64,000 nt of DNA from Rhizobium sp. EC-SD404 (GTDB lineage Bacteria; Pseudomonadota; Alphaproteobacteria; Rhizobiales; Rhizobiaceae), in the NCBI RefSeq assembly GCF_902498825.1, contig NZ_LR701459.1, positions 2,276,414 through 2,340,413 of the forward strand. The letters are read 5' to 3'. A program made the translations under genes and the position numbers. Under the pieces are notes generated by a model. The model ran no database searches and was not told the origin of the DNA. It was given only the letters and a program-made list of their open reading frames with translations. Positions 44,643-53,598 of the stretch are shown here, piece by piece. Positions within the stretch are counted from its first letter, which is position 1. Every line of letters starts with the position of its first letter.

Positions 44643-47177
44643 TTACTTCCGGCGTGGCACCTTCGGCACGGAACTGCCGGATTTGCGGCTCGTCTGGTCG
44701 GACCGCTCGGCGACTGCAACACCCGCGCCGGCATCCGTTGCCGGATCGCCATCGGGCATGGAGCCATCATCCGGACGGTCCACGGACCGCTTCGAAGCCC
44801 TTGCCTTGGCTGCGGCAGGCTTCGGTTTTGCGGCCTTCTTCGCGGCTGGCTTGCGCGCGGGCTTGACCGGCACTTCGTCCGGGATCGCATCGAGCTTCAA
44901 GCCGGTCTTGCCGCCGTCTTTCGTCTCGACGGTCACCTTGACCGTACCGCCCTTCTTGAGCTTCCCGAAAAGAACCTCGTTGGCCAGTTCCTTCTTGATG
45001 TGCTCCTGAATCACGCGACCGAGCGGACGCGCGCCCATGTTCTCGTCATAGCCCTTCTCGGCGAGCCAGGCGATCGCATCCTTGGACAGATCGAAGGTCA
45101 CGCCGCGCTCTGCCAGCTGCGCTTCGAGCTGCATGACGAACTTCTGCACCACCTGGTGGATCACCGGCGTAGGCAGCGAGCCGAACGGGATGATCGCATC
45201 AAGACGGTTGCGGAATTCCGGCGTGAAGAGCCGGTTGATCGCTTCCGTGTCCTCGCCGGTCCGCTTGGCGGAACCGAAGCCGATCGCGGCCTTCTGCATG
45301 TCAGATGCGCCCGCGTTGGTCGTCATGATCAGGATGACGTTGCGGAAATCGATCTGCTTGCCGTTGTGATCGGTCAGCTTGCCGTGATCCATGACCTGCA
45401 ACAGGATGTTGAACAGATCCGGATGGGCCTTTTCGATCTCGTCGAGCAGCAGCACGCAATGCGGATGCTGGTCGATGCCATCGGTCAGAAGGCCGCCCTG
45501 GTCAAAGCCGACATAGCCGGGAGGCGCACCGAGCAGACGCGAAACCGTGTGCCGCTCCATGTATTCCGACATGTCGAAGCGCAGAAGCTCGACGCCGAGC
45601 GATTTCGCCAGCTGCTTGGCCACTTCCGTCTTGCCGACGCCTGTCGGGCCGGAGAACAGATAGCTGCCGATCGGCTTGTCCGGCTCCCGCAGGCCGGCAC
45701 GTGCCAGCTTGATGGCGGAGGACAGCGCGTCGATTGCCGTGTCCTGGCCGTAGACGACCGTGCGAAGCTCCTTTTCGAGATTGGCGAGCACCTGCTCGTC
45801 GTCCCGTGAAACGTTCTTCGGAGGAATGCGGGCCATCGTCGCGATGGTCGCTTCGATTTCCTTTTCCGTCACGGTCTTACGGCGCTTGTTCGCAGGCAGC
45901 AGCATCTGCGACGCACCGGTCTCGTCGATCACGTCGATCGCCTTATCCGGGAGCTTGCGGTCGTTGATGTAGCGAGCCGACAGTTCGACGGCCGACTTGA
46001 TCGCCTGATCGGTGAATTTGATCTTGTGATATTCCTCGTAGTAGGGCTTGAGGCCCTTGAGGATCTTCACCGCATCTTCGACGGACGGTTCCTTCACGTC
46101 GATCTTCTGGAAGCGCCGCACCAGAGCGCGGTCCTTTTCGAAGAACTGACGGTATTCCTTGTAGGTGGTCGAGCCGATGCACCGGATCAGGCCGGAAGAC
46201 AGAGCCGGCTTTAGAAGGTTCGATGCATCCATCGCGCCGCCGGATGTCGCCCCGGCGCCGATCACCGTATGGATCTCGTCGATGAAGAGAACGGCGCCCG
46301 GGGTATCCTCGAGTTCCTTGACGACCTGCTTCAGCCGCTCTTCGAAATCGCCACGGTAACGCGTGCCGGCAAGCAGCGTGCCCATGTCGAGCGAGAAGAT
46401 GGTGGCGTCCAGAAGCACTTCCGGAACGTCCTTCTCGACGATGCGCTTTGCAAGTCCTTCAGCGATGGCAGTCTTGCCGACGCCCGGATCGCCCACATAC
46501 AGCGGATTGTTCTTTGAACGACGGCAAAGCACCTGGATGGTGCGATTGACCTCTTCCTGCCGGCCGATCAACGGATCGACGCGGCCCTTTTTGGCCTTCT
46601 CGTTCAGATTGACGCAGTAGGCGGTCAGCGCATCCTGCGCCTTCTTCTTGCCGCCCTCTTCCTGGTCGGAACCGGCACTCGGGCCGCCCTCTTCCTGCTC
46701 GTCCGAGCCGGAAGCCGGACGGGCCTCGGAAGCGCCTGGGCGCTTTGCGATGCCGTGGGAAATGAAGTTGACCGCATCGTAGCGAGTCATCTCCTGCTCC
46801 TGCAGGAAATAGGCGGCATGGCTCTCGCGTTCGGCGAAGATTGCGACGAGCACGTTCGCGCCGGTCACTTCTTCGCGACCGGACGACTGGACGTGGATGA
46901 CCGCGCGTTGGATGACGCGCTGGAAGCCGGATGTGGGTTTGGAATCCTCATCATATCCGGTGACGAGGTTCTGCAGCTCGTTGTCGACATATTGAGTGAC
47001 GATCGAGCGCAGCTGTTCGAGATTGACGTTGCAGGCGCCCATGACGGCGGCCGCATCGGCGTCGTCGATCAGGGCCAGCAGCAAATGTTCGAGCGTCGCG
47101 TATTCGTGGTGGCGCTCGTTTGCCAGTGTAAGTGCCTGGTGCAGTGCCTTTTCAAGGCTGGAAGAAAATGTCGGCAC
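44643..47177 (-). CDS. clpA: ATP-dependent Clp protease ATP-binding subunit ClpA
   Basis: An 844-residue Hsp100 unfoldase that feeds substrates to ClpP. It has the N-domain that binds ClpS (1-145), AAA1 with GDPGVGKTAIAEGLA, and AAA2 with GPTGVGKTEVAKQLA. The acidic linker between N-domain and AAA1 is expanded (GSDEQEEGGPSAGSDQEEGG). The C-terminus, from about residue 765, is a Lys/Ala/Pro-rich tail of about 80 residues absent from E. coli ClpA. clpS lies 13 bp upstream, so the adaptor and unfoldase are co-expressed. Confidence 0.96.
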   Translation of the reverse strand: MPTFSSSLEKALHQALTLANERHHEYATLEHLLLALIDDADAAAVMGACNVNLEQLRSIVTQYVDNELQNLVTGYDEDSKPTSGFQRVIQRAVIHVQSSGREEVTGANVLVAIFAERESHAAYFLQEQEMTRYDAVNFISHGIAKRPGASEARPASGSDEQEEGGPSAGSDQEEGGKKKAQDALTAYCVNLNEKAKKGRVDPLIGRQEEVNRTIQVLCRRSKNNPLYVGDPGVGKTAIAEGLAKRIVEKDVPEVLLDATIFSLDMGTLLAGTRYRGDFEERLKQVVKELEDTPGAVLFIDEIHTVIGAGATSGGAMDASNLLKPALSSGLIRCIGSTTYKEYRQFFEKDRALVRRFQKIDVKEPSVEDAVKILKGLKPYYEEYHKIKFTDQAIKSAVELSARYINDRKLPDKAIDVIDETGASQMLLPANKRRKTVTEKEIEATIATMARIPPKNVSRDDEQVLANLEKELRTVVYGQDTAIDALSSAIKLARAGLREPDKPIGSYLFSGPTGVGKTEVAKQLAKSLGVELLRFDMSEYMERHTVSRLLGAPPGYVGFDQGGLLTDGIDQHPHCVLLLDEIEKAHPDLFNILLQVMDHGKLTDHNGKQIDFRNVILIMTTNAGASDMQKAAIGFGSAKRTGEDTEAINRLFTPEFRNRLDAIIPFGSLPTPVIHQVVQKFVMQLEAQLAERGVTFDLSKDAIAWLAEKGYDENMGARPLGRVIQEHIKKELANEVLFGKLKKGGTVKVTVETKDGGKTGLKLDAIPDEVPVKPARKPAAKKAAKPKPAAAKARASKRSVDRPDDGSMPDGDPATDAGAGVAVAERSDQTSRKSGSSVPKVPRRK

Positions 47178-47189
47178 GCTATCGGTTCC

Positions 47190-47543
47190 TTATTTCTTTT
47201 CCATCACGCATTGCAGCGGGTGCTGGTTCTGACGTGCGAAATCCATGACCTGCGTCACCTTGGTCTCGGCCACCTCGTAGGTGAACACACCGCATTCGCC
47301 GACACCATGATTATGAACATGCAGCATGATGATCGTGGCGGCTTCGCGGTCCTTTTGAAAGAACCGCTCGAGCACGTGGATGACGAACTCCATGGGCGTA
47401 TAGTCGTCGTTGATCAGGAGGACCCGGTAGAGGCTCGGTTTCTTGACCTTGGGTTTGGTGCGCGTGATGACAGAAGTCCCGCGCCCGGGTCCATCGCCGT
47501 TCTTGTCGTTTCCGCCTTGCGAGCGAACAGGCCACGCGTGCAT
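47190..47543 (-). CDS. clpS: ATP-dependent Clp protease adaptor ClpS
   Basis: A 117-residue N-end-rule adaptor that delivers proteins with destabilising N-terminal residues to ClpAP. The core has [17 protein letters not shown], with the substrate-pocket DDYT and Met, and [22 protein letters not shown] 35-residue basic/glycine-rich N-terminal extension precedes it. It is followed by clpA after 12 bp, as is typical. Confidence 0.97.
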   Translation of the reverse strand: MHAWPVRSQGGNDKNGDGPGRGTSVITRTKPKVKKPSLYRVLLINDDYTPMEFVIHVLERFFQKDREAATIIMLHVHNHGVGECGVFTYEVAETKVTQVMDFARQNQHPLQCVMEKK

Positions 47544-47696
47544 CTTGAGAAGTCACCTCATTCATCGGATCGACACACCCGCCGTGCGTCGCCCTCGATC
47601 ATCCTAAGCGTAATCTAAGTCTTCGCCACTGCATTTTAAGCCCCCCGCACTGCCGTTTCATCACATTCGTTCCGATCGGCACGGGATTGCAGGCAC

Positions 47697-47740
47697 AAAA
47701 AAACCCGGCCGGGCCGCTGCGATCAGCGGTCTGGCCGGGT
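47697..47740 (-). terminator. Rho-independent terminator of the phasin gene
   Basis: On the minus strand a long GC-rich stem (arms ACCCGGCC... and ...GGCCGGGT, 47703-47740) is followed by seven T (47697-47703). It lies about 60 bp past the phasin stop. Confidence 0.9.
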
Positions 47741-47798
47741 GCATTTCGTCAACCTCTGCCCGTGCGACCGGGCAGGACGGCTCACTAAGCTTTGTCGC

Positions 47799-48128
47799 TC
47801 AGTTGCCAGCCTTGCCCATGGAGCGTTCGAAGGGCTTGTAAACGTCCTTGGCGAGATCGGCATAGATTTCACCCATCTTCGTCGCCTGCTGGACGAAGGC
47901 TTCGTAAGACGACTTCGCGAAGTCGGTCTGGATCTCGAAGACCTTTTCCATCGACTTGGCGCCGGACAGCTTCTCGACCATTGCGGCGCTGTGCTCGAAC
48001 GACTTCTTGGAGTAGTCGGCGGCTTCGGAAGCGATCGTCTGCATGCCCGTCGCCATGGTCGAGCAGCTCTTCAGCATCGTGTCCATGGTGTCTTTTCCTG
48101 CCTTGTTGGCATCATCGAAATTCAGCAT
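47799..48128 (-). CDS. Phasin (polyhydroxyalkanoate granule-associated protein)
   Basis: A 109-residue amphipathic helical phasin that coats polyhydroxyalkanoate granules. It has the family region ...VEKLSGAKSMEKVFEIQTDFAKSSYEAFVQQATKMGEIY. The frame is open to 48170, but ATG 48128 with AGGTGAG nine bases upstream is preferred. A sigma-70-like promoter with PhaR-type operators lies just upstream and a strong terminator downstream, making it a single-gene unit. PHA synthase genes are not in the window. Confidence 0.88.
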   Translation of the reverse strand: MLNFDDANKAGKDTMDTMLKSCSTMATGMQTIASEAADYSKKSFEHSAAMVEKLSGAKSMEKVFEIQTDFAKSSYEAFVQQATKMGEIYADLAKDVYKPFERSMGKAGN

Positions 48129-48192
48129 ATCGCACTCACCTTCTGGGTTGGGTTGCGCCGGTATGATCACATGTCATCTGCACTGGGCCGCA

Positions 48193-48221
48193 TTCATAAG
48201 TGCAGTGCAGCACGAGGTCAA
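48193..48221 (-). promoter_or_regulatory. Phasin promoter (-35 TTGACC, 17-nt spacer, -10 TATGAA)
   Basis: On the minus strand TTGACC (48216-48221) and TATGAA (48193-48198) are spaced by exactly 17 nt. The spacer contains one of the two repeated TGC-rich sites, so a repressor bound there would block RNA polymerase. The leader would be about 57 nt. Confidence 0.65.
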
Positions 48222-48242
48222 GTTTTCTGGTGCATTGCAGCA
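48201..48242. promoter_or_regulatory. Two TGC-rich direct repeats, probable PhaR operators
   Basis: TGCAGTGCAGCA (48201-48212) and TGCATTGCAGCA (48231-48242) differ at one base and are exactly 30 bp apart, about three helical turns. PhaR/AniA repressors of phasin genes bind TGC-rich sites of this type. One copy sits in the phasin promoter spacer, the other just upstream of the -35 box. Confidence 0.65.
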
Positions 48243-48426
48243 TGACCGTCTCCAAATGGTCCGAATTTGTCCGTTTGGTTCAAATCCGAACCGGGGGATT
48301 CAGACTTTGTCCATCATAAACCAGTTGGTAACGATGCCGCGATTATGGTTTCGGCAACGGTGGCTGTTGTGGGGGCTCAGCCGTCGGAAGCAATTCAATA
48401 CTGCGTCGCGTATCAAGAGTTAGCCC

Positions 48427-49893
48427 GTGATCAATGTTGCAGAAGGCATCGCCGGCCGTAAAACGAGCGAAATCCTCGCTATCACCACGAGACTCCTCTT
48501 CACCGCTTTGGTCGTCATGATCGTTGCCGCCGCTTCGCCGGCAGCGGCCAATCCCAAATACGCTGGCATCGTCATCGATGCACGCACGGGCAAGACGCTC
48601 TACGCGAACAATGCCGACGCGCCGCGGTATCCAGCGTCGCTCACCAAGATGATGACCATGTATCTCGCCTTCGAGGCGATCGATGCGCGCCGCATCACCA
48701 AGGAAAGCAAGATCCCGGTGTCGAGACAGGCTGCTGCTGAGCCGCCTTCTAAAATCGGCATCCGCTCCGGGACCACGATCACCGTCGAGCAAGCGATGCG
48801 CGCCCTGGTGACACGCTCCGCCAACGATGCCGCGACGGCGCTCGGCGAATTTCTCGGAGGTTCCGAATCGCGTTTCGCCGAACTGATGACGCAGAAGGCC
48901 CGTCAGCTTGGCATGTCCAAGACGACGTTCCGCAACGCCCACGGACTGCCGAACTCGCAGCAGGTCACGACGGCCCGCGACATGGCGCGCCTCGGCATCG
49001 CGCTGCGGGAGCACTTCCCGCACCACTACCACTATTTCTCCACCCGCTCGTTCCAGTTCGGTGGCGCCACATTCGGCAACCACAACCGCCTGCTCGGCAA
49101 CGTGCGTGGCGTCGACGGCATCAAGACCGGCTTCATCAACGCTTCGGGCTTCAACCTCGTCTCTTCAGTCAACGACAATGACCGTCTCGTGGTGGCCGTC
49201 GTGATGGGTGGCCGCACCGGCGCAAGCCGCGATGCACAGATGCGCAAGCTGATAGCCGAGTATCTGCCGCAGGCGACCCGTGGTGGCGGCGGCAACCTGA
49301 TCGCGCGCTCCGGCGCTTCGCCGGTTCTCGCAGCCAGTGCTTGGGCGCTGCCAGAGCGCGGCCCCGTACCGGTCTTCCGTGATCCGATCGACATGCGCGT
49401 AGCAACAGCCTATGCGGCTCCCGCTGCGGCTTCTGCACAGGCAGCGATTGCCGCCGCCTTCCCGGTACCGAACGAACGTCCGGTGGTTGGCCGCGAGGCA
49501 CTCGCCCAGGTTCTTCGTGAACAGCAGGCATCCGTACCGACCCCGCCTGCCGCCATCGTCGGACCAGAAATGGGCTCCAGCGAGATTGACGCCGTCACGA
49601 CGGCCAGCACCGCTGCCGAAGTTGCAACCGCCTCGGCCGCGATGCCTAGCGGTTGGGTCGTGCAAGTCGCCGCTATGCCAGACGCTTCCGAGGCCATGGC
49701 CTATCTACAGACGGCGCAGAGCAAGGCAGGCGGCCCCATCTCGTCGGCCACGCCGTTCACCGTTGCCTTCCAGGATGGCGGGTCCACGCTGCACCGCGCA
49801 CGTTTCGGCGGCTTTGCCGGCAAGAACGATGCCTGGGCTGCCTGCGAGAGCCTGAAGCGCTCCGGCTACGGTTGCTGGGCCACGCAGCAATAG
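48427..49893 (+). CDS. D-alanyl-D-alanine carboxypeptidase with C-terminal SPOR domain
   Basis: A 488-residue periplasmic PBP. The N-terminal signal is residues 1-41 (ending SPAAA), with active-site motifs SLTK (71-74), SAN (131-133) and KTG (233-235). Unlike the DacF-type enzyme at 30-31 kb, it ends with a SPOR domain (about 408-488, beginning GWVVQVAAMPDASEAMAYL) that binds denuded septal glycan, so it should act at the division site. An Ala/Pro-rich linker joins the two. GTG 48427 is the start. A hairpin follows. Confidence 0.93.
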   Translation: MINVAEGIAGRKTSEILAITTRLLFTALVVMIVAAASPAAANPKYAGIVIDARTGKTLYANNADAPRYPASLTKMMTMYLAFEAIDARRITKESKIPVSRQAAAEPPSKIGIRSGTTITVEQAMRALVTRSANDAATALGEFLGGSESRFAELMTQKARQLGMSKTTFRNAHGLPNSQQVTTARDMARLGIALREHFPHHYHYFSTRSFQFGGATFGNHNRLLGNVRGVDGIKTGFINASGFNLVSSVNDNDRLVVAVVMGGRTGASRDAQMRKLIAEYLPQATRGGGGNLIARSGASPVLAASAWALPERGPVPVFRDPIDMRVATAYAAPAAASAQAAIAAAFPVPNERPVVGREALAQVLREQQASVPTPPAAIVGPEMGSSEIDAVTTASTAAEVATASAAMPSGWVVQVAAMPDASEAMAYLQTAQSKAGGPISSATPFTVAFQDGGSTLHRARFGGFAGKNDAWAACESLKRSGYGCWATQQ

Positions 49894-49909
49894 GCTGCAG
49901 ACGATCAAG

Positions 49910-49944
49910 CCGCGCGGACGCGTTCCTTTGTGAAGTCCGCGCGG
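49910..49944 (+). terminator. Hairpin after the SPOR carboxypeptidase gene
   Basis: A 10-bp perfect stem (CCGCGCGGAC / GTCCGCGCGG) with a 15-nt loop, followed within six bases by TTTT. It is also 46 bp beyond the stop of the convergent J-domain gene. Confidence 0.5.
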
Positions 49945-49989
49945 TCGAGTTTTCGAGATCCACCCCTGTTTGTATTGTGTTGATGGGGA

Positions 49990-50685
49990 TCAGCGATGAC
50001 GACGCAAGAGAATATCCTTGGCTTCATTGAGGCGCGCAGCAAGAAAGACCGAGCCGCCCGTGTCCGGGTGAACCCGCTTCATGAGGCTGCGATGCGCCTG
50101 GCGGATTTCGGTTTCACTCGCACCCGGACGAAGACCAAGGACCTGGTAGGCCTCCTTCTCTGTCATGGCGCCCGTGCTTGGCGCAGCTCCCAGCCCGCTG
50201 TCCGGGTCCGCCTCAGCGTCGCTTCGCCAACTGGGTATGCGGCGGTCAAGATACGCCTCTAGGAGCTGGCGGCTTTCCTCGTCGCTCGCGAGTGCGTCAT
50301 GGAGGGTCATGAGTTGCACCTCATCAAGCGAAGAAAGCTCTGCACCTTCGAACGGACCGGCAAGCACCAGGCCGTTCATGTCTCCGGTATCGAGATCAAG
50401 TTCCATTTCAAGCGCCGCGCTGCGCACGGTTGAATAACGGCCAGGTTCCGATTGCACTGTGGACGATCGGCCAAGCCTGCCGAACATGGCGGCCGACAGA
50501 CCGATCAGCGTCATCCCCACCCCTGCCCGGCCAACGAAGGTGAGTATCAGTCCGAAGATGGCGAGAAGGCTGGGGCCTGCATATTTCAGCCCAAAAGCCA
50601 CATGTTTCGGATTGGCTTTTGTGAACGCATAACCGATCGCGAGCAGGGCCAGCAGCGCAAGCAGGATATAGAAAAGCACCGCCAT
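49990..50685 (-). CDS. Membrane-anchored J-domain (DnaJ-like) protein
   Basis: A 231-residue protein with two N-terminal membrane segments (about 2-21 and 36-60) and a C-terminal J domain (about 170-231: EAYQVLGLRPGASETEIRQAHRSLMKRVHPDTGG) with an intact HPD motif to stimulate Hsp70. The middle contains an acidic stretch around 95-165. It lacks the Gly/Phe and Zn regions of DnaJ, so it is a type III J protein recruiting DnaK to the membrane. The VWA gene stops 1 bp upstream. Confidence 0.9.
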   Translation of the reverse strand: MAVLFYILLALLALLAIGYAFTKANPKHVAFGLKYAGPSLLAIFGLILTFVGRAGVGMTLIGLSAAMFGRLGRSSTVQSEPGRYSTVRSAALEMELDLDTGDMNGLVLAGPFEGAELSSLDEVQLMTLHDALASDEESRQLLEAYLDRRIPSWRSDAEADPDSGLGAAPSTGAMTEKEAYQVLGLRPGASETEIRQAHRSLMKRVHPDTGGSVFLAARLNEAKDILLRRHR

Positions 50686-50686
50686 C

Positions 50687-51433
50687 CTAAGTGCCCTGCC
50701 GCCCGCCGGGCAGTTGCGAAAGCAGAAGCTGCGATCCGCGGCTCTTCGAGGCCTTGAGCGCCTTCAGTCCGCCGGATGCATAGGTTGCGACGGCTTTCAG
50801 CAGCTCCGCCAGCTCGCCGGCAGCATTTTCGTCGAAACGGATATGCGCGCCGCCCGACAATCTTGCCATTTCTTTGAATGCGGTCTCAGCCGCGCTGTTG
50901 CGCCCTTCCTGAAACAGGAAGAGCGGCACTTTGCGAAGCCCCAGCTCTCCGGCCTTGTGGCAAAGCGCATCGATGTCCTCTTCCATTGCGTCGCCGATAT
51001 AAACGGCAGCGCTGACCGGCTTTTTCACGGTCTCGTCCCGAATATGGCTGAGCACCTTGCCGATCTGCGTCTGGCCGCCCCGGCAATCGATCTTCGTCAT
51101 GAGGTCGCGAAGGCTCCGCGTGTCCGACACCCAGCGCGAGGCACGGCATTCGTCATAGCCACGGAAATATACCAGTTGCACCGCCAGATTGCCTGCGGCC
51201 CCCACTGCACCGAACATTTCACCCTGCAGCCTGCAAGCGGCGTCCCAGGTCGGTTGCCGGCTCATCGTGGCGTCCAGGGCAAAGACCAGGCGTCCGCCGC
51301 CGGCCTGCGGCTTGATGGCGCGTGCCGCCGCCAGGAAGCCACTGATGGCGCCCTTGGCCGAAACGGCCACGTCGTCGCTGCCTTGGCGTGCCAGCGGCCG
51401 GTTCGCCGTGCGATCCTTATCCTTATCGGTCAT
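50687..51433 (-). CDS. VWA-domain protein
   Basis: A 248-residue soluble protein that is almost entirely a von Willebrand factor A fold. The metal-binding motif is variant: LVFALDATMSRQPTW has D-x-T-x-S, and YIGDAMEED supplies a late Asp. No signal peptide or AAA+ domain is visible. Its stop is next to the start of the J-domain gene, so the two are co-transcribed. VWA proteins often scaffold metal-dependent complexes; partners here are unknown. Confidence 0.88.
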   Translation of the reverse strand: MTDKDKDRTANRPLARQGSDDVAVSAKGAISGFLAAARAIKPQAGGGRLVFALDATMSRQPTWDAACRLQGEMFGAVGAAGNLAVQLVYFRGYDECRASRWVSDTRSLRDLMTKIDCRGGQTQIGKVLSHIRDETVKKPVSAAVYIGDAMEEDIDALCHKAGELGLRKVPLFLFQEGRNSAAETAFKEMARLSGGAHIRFDENAAGELAELLKAVATYASGGLKALKASKSRGSQLLLSQLPGGRQGT

Positions 51434-51510
51434 GATGGGCGCATATCCTTCTCATGAACCGAATCTGGCGTCTCGGGCCGCAAACGCAAGAGCGCTGCCG
51501 GCACACCAGG

Positions 51511-51948
51511 TTAAAGGAGGCCGAGCGAAGCGAGTTCCTGTCGCATCTCCATAGGCATGTCGGCGATCTCGGCGCCTGAACTTCCAAGGTCGGCCGGCGC
51601 ATCAGTGGAGACCAGATACCGCCATCCCTGAAACGGTCGGCGCGGCTGCCAGTTGGTCGCGATCAGCTCTGGATGCAGTACGAGATTGCAGCGCGAAATG
51701 CCCTCGCCGTCGACGAAAGGCCGAATGTCCTTCAGCCGTTGGCGCACCTGCACATTGCCTTTGATGACCCAATAGAGCGAACCGCCGTCCAGCAGTTCAT
51801 CCATCCGCTTGGGCTGCATACGCGTCGTGTGAAACTGCTCGGGCTCAAGCCCCTGCGCACGCATGGCGGAGAATCGCCACTCGATATGGGCTGCCAGATC
51901 CTCGATGCTCTCGGCACCGACGCACAGTTTCAGAAGATTGAGGGCCAT
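51511..51948 (-). CDS. DUF1489 family protein
   Basis: A 145-residue alphaproteobacterial protein of the DUF1489 family (LNLLKLCVGAESIEDLAAH at the start; GSLYWVIKGNVQVRQ; FQGWRYL). Function unknown. It is 78 bp upstream of the VWA gene on the same strand and may belong to the same transcription unit. Confidence 0.88.
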   Translation of the reverse strand: MALNLLKLCVGAESIEDLAAHIEWRFSAMRAQGLEPEQFHTTRMQPKRMDELLDGGSLYWVIKGNVQVRQRLKDIRPFVDGEGISRCNLVLHPELIATNWQPRRPFQGWRYLVSTDAPADLGSSGAEIADMPMEMRQELASLGLL

Positions 51949-52022
51949 TGCCCCCGGTTAGATAAAAAGCGTGGCCGATGGAAGGCCCGCGCGGTTTTCC
52001 ACAGACGCTCGGTGGGCTGCCG

Positions 52023-53423
52023 TCAGCACTCCACCACGTTGACCGCCAGACCGCCGGTACTCGTTTCCTTGTAGCGCTCGTTCATGTCGAGACCGGTCTG
52101 GCGCATCGTCTCCACGCACGCATCGAGCGAGACGAAATGCGTGCCGTCTCCCTTCATGGCGAGAGACGCGGCCGTCACGGCCTTCACGGCGCCGAGCGCA
52201 TTGCGCTCGATGCAGGGTACCTGCACCAACCCGCCGACGGGATCGCATGTCATGCCGAGGTGATGTTCCAGCGCGATCTCGGCTGCGTTTTCCACCTGTG
52301 CGGGGGTTCCGCCCATGAGTGCGGCAAGGCCCGCAGCGGCCATCGCGGCGGCCGACCCGACTTCGCCCTGACAGCCCACCTCCGCCCCCGATATCGATGC
52401 ATTGTGCTTGATGAGCCCGCCGATCGCCGAAGCCGTCAGAAGGTAGTCCCGGATGGATCGAGGGTCCGCGTCATTATGGAATTTCAGATAATAGCGAATG
52501 GTCGCTGGAATGACCCCGGCCGCACCGTTGGTTGGTGCCGTCACGACTCGGCCGCCCGACGCGTTCTCCTCGTTGACCGCCATGGCGAACACCGACAGCC
52601 AGTCGTTCGCCAGGAGCGGATTGACCGTGTTGCGCTGCCAGTCGTCCTCAAGCTTCTGGTGGATCGCACGCGCCCGTCTCCGCACCTTCAGCCCACCCGG
52701 CATGATGCCGTCTTGCCCAAGCCCGCGCTCGATGCAGTCATCCATCGCGGTCCAGAGCGCGTCGAGGCCCTGGTCCAGTTCGCCGCTCGCCATGAACGTC
52801 TCTTCATTGGCCCGCTTCATCTCGGCAATGCTCAGACCCGATCGGGACGCCATCTCCAGCATCTCGTTTGCCTTCGCGAATGGAAACGGGACGGGCCGTT
52901 GCGTTGATGATGGCCGCGCGCGGTCCTTTGCCGCCAATTCTTCCTCCGAGAGGACGAAGCCGCCGCCGATCGAATAGTACACGCGCCGCAACAGCACCCG
53001 TTCGTCGCGATCGAGTGCCGCGAACGCCATCCCGTTGGCATGGCCCGTCAATGGCTGCTTGCGATCGAAGATCAGGTCGTGGGCGGGATCGAACGCGTAG
53101 ACGGGATGTCCGGGTGGCGCGATCCGCTTCTCCCGTTCGACGCCGTCGACGATGGCGTCCATATGGTCCGGATCGACCTGATCCGGCGTCTCACCCGTCA
53201 GGCCGAGGATGACCGCCCTGCCAGTTCCGTGTCCGATGCCCGTGAATGCCAGCGACCCGTGCAGGCTGACGCGAATGCGCGCCACCTGCGCAGAACTCGG
53301 CCGCGGCCAGTCGCCATGTAGGATTTCGTCGAGAAAGCGCACCGCCGCCGACATCGGCCCCATCGTGTGGGAGCTGGATGGGCCGACGCCGATCTTGAAG
53401 ACGTCGAAAACGGAAAGAAACAT
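52023..53423 (-). CDS. sdaA: L-serine ammonia-lyase (iron-sulfur type)
   Basis: A 466-residue single-chain L-serine dehydratase converting serine to pyruvate and ammonia. The beta domain comes first (FKIGVGPSSSHTMGPM) and the alpha domain second, where the cysteines GCQGEVGSAAAMAAAG, MTCDPVGG and VPCIERNALGA ligate the 4Fe-4S cluster. The C-terminal residues end NVVEC, the tail Cys that occupies the active site in such enzymes. A terminator separates it from the upstream 33-codon gene. Confidence 0.96.
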   Translation of the reverse strand: MFLSVFDVFKIGVGPSSSHTMGPMSAAVRFLDEILHGDWPRPSSAQVARIRVSLHGSLAFTGIGHGTGRAVILGLTGETPDQVDPDHMDAIVDGVEREKRIAPPGHPVYAFDPAHDLIFDRKQPLTGHANGMAFAALDRDERVLLRRVYYSIGGGFVLSEEELAAKDRARPSSTQRPVPFPFAKANEMLEMASRSGLSIAEMKRANEETFMASGELDQGLDALWTAMDDCIERGLGQDGIMPGGLKVRRRARAIHQKLEDDWQRNTVNPLLANDWLSVFAMAVNEENASGGRVVTAPTNGAAGVIPATIRYYLKFHNDADPRSIRDYLLTASAIGGLIKHNASISGAEVGCQGEVGSAAAMAAAGLAALMGGTPAQVENAAEIALEHHLGMTCDPVGGLVQVPCIERNALGAVKAVTAASLAMKGDGTHFVSLDACVETMRQTGLDMNERYKETSTGGLAVNVVEC

Positions 53424-53544
53424 GAGCGCGCGGTCCTTGATGAGACCGCCACCCTAATCCCATCGGCTCGCCGCGCAACCGCCAGGAACGGCATCTCGCA
53501 TGTCGATACGCGGCATTTGCCAAGATCGCCCGACCCAAAACGCA

Positions 53545-53572
53545 AAAAAGCGCGGGAGGACCCGCGCTTTTT
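53545..53572. terminator. Bidirectional rho-independent terminator
   Basis: A 12-bp stem including an A-run/T-run (AAAAAGCGCGGG / CCCGCGCTTTTT) with loop AGGA. It lies between the 33-codon minus-strand gene and sdaA and would end the former's transcript. Confidence 0.9.
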
Positions 53573-53598
53573 GGAGTTTTGCTCTTTCGTGGCGGCTC

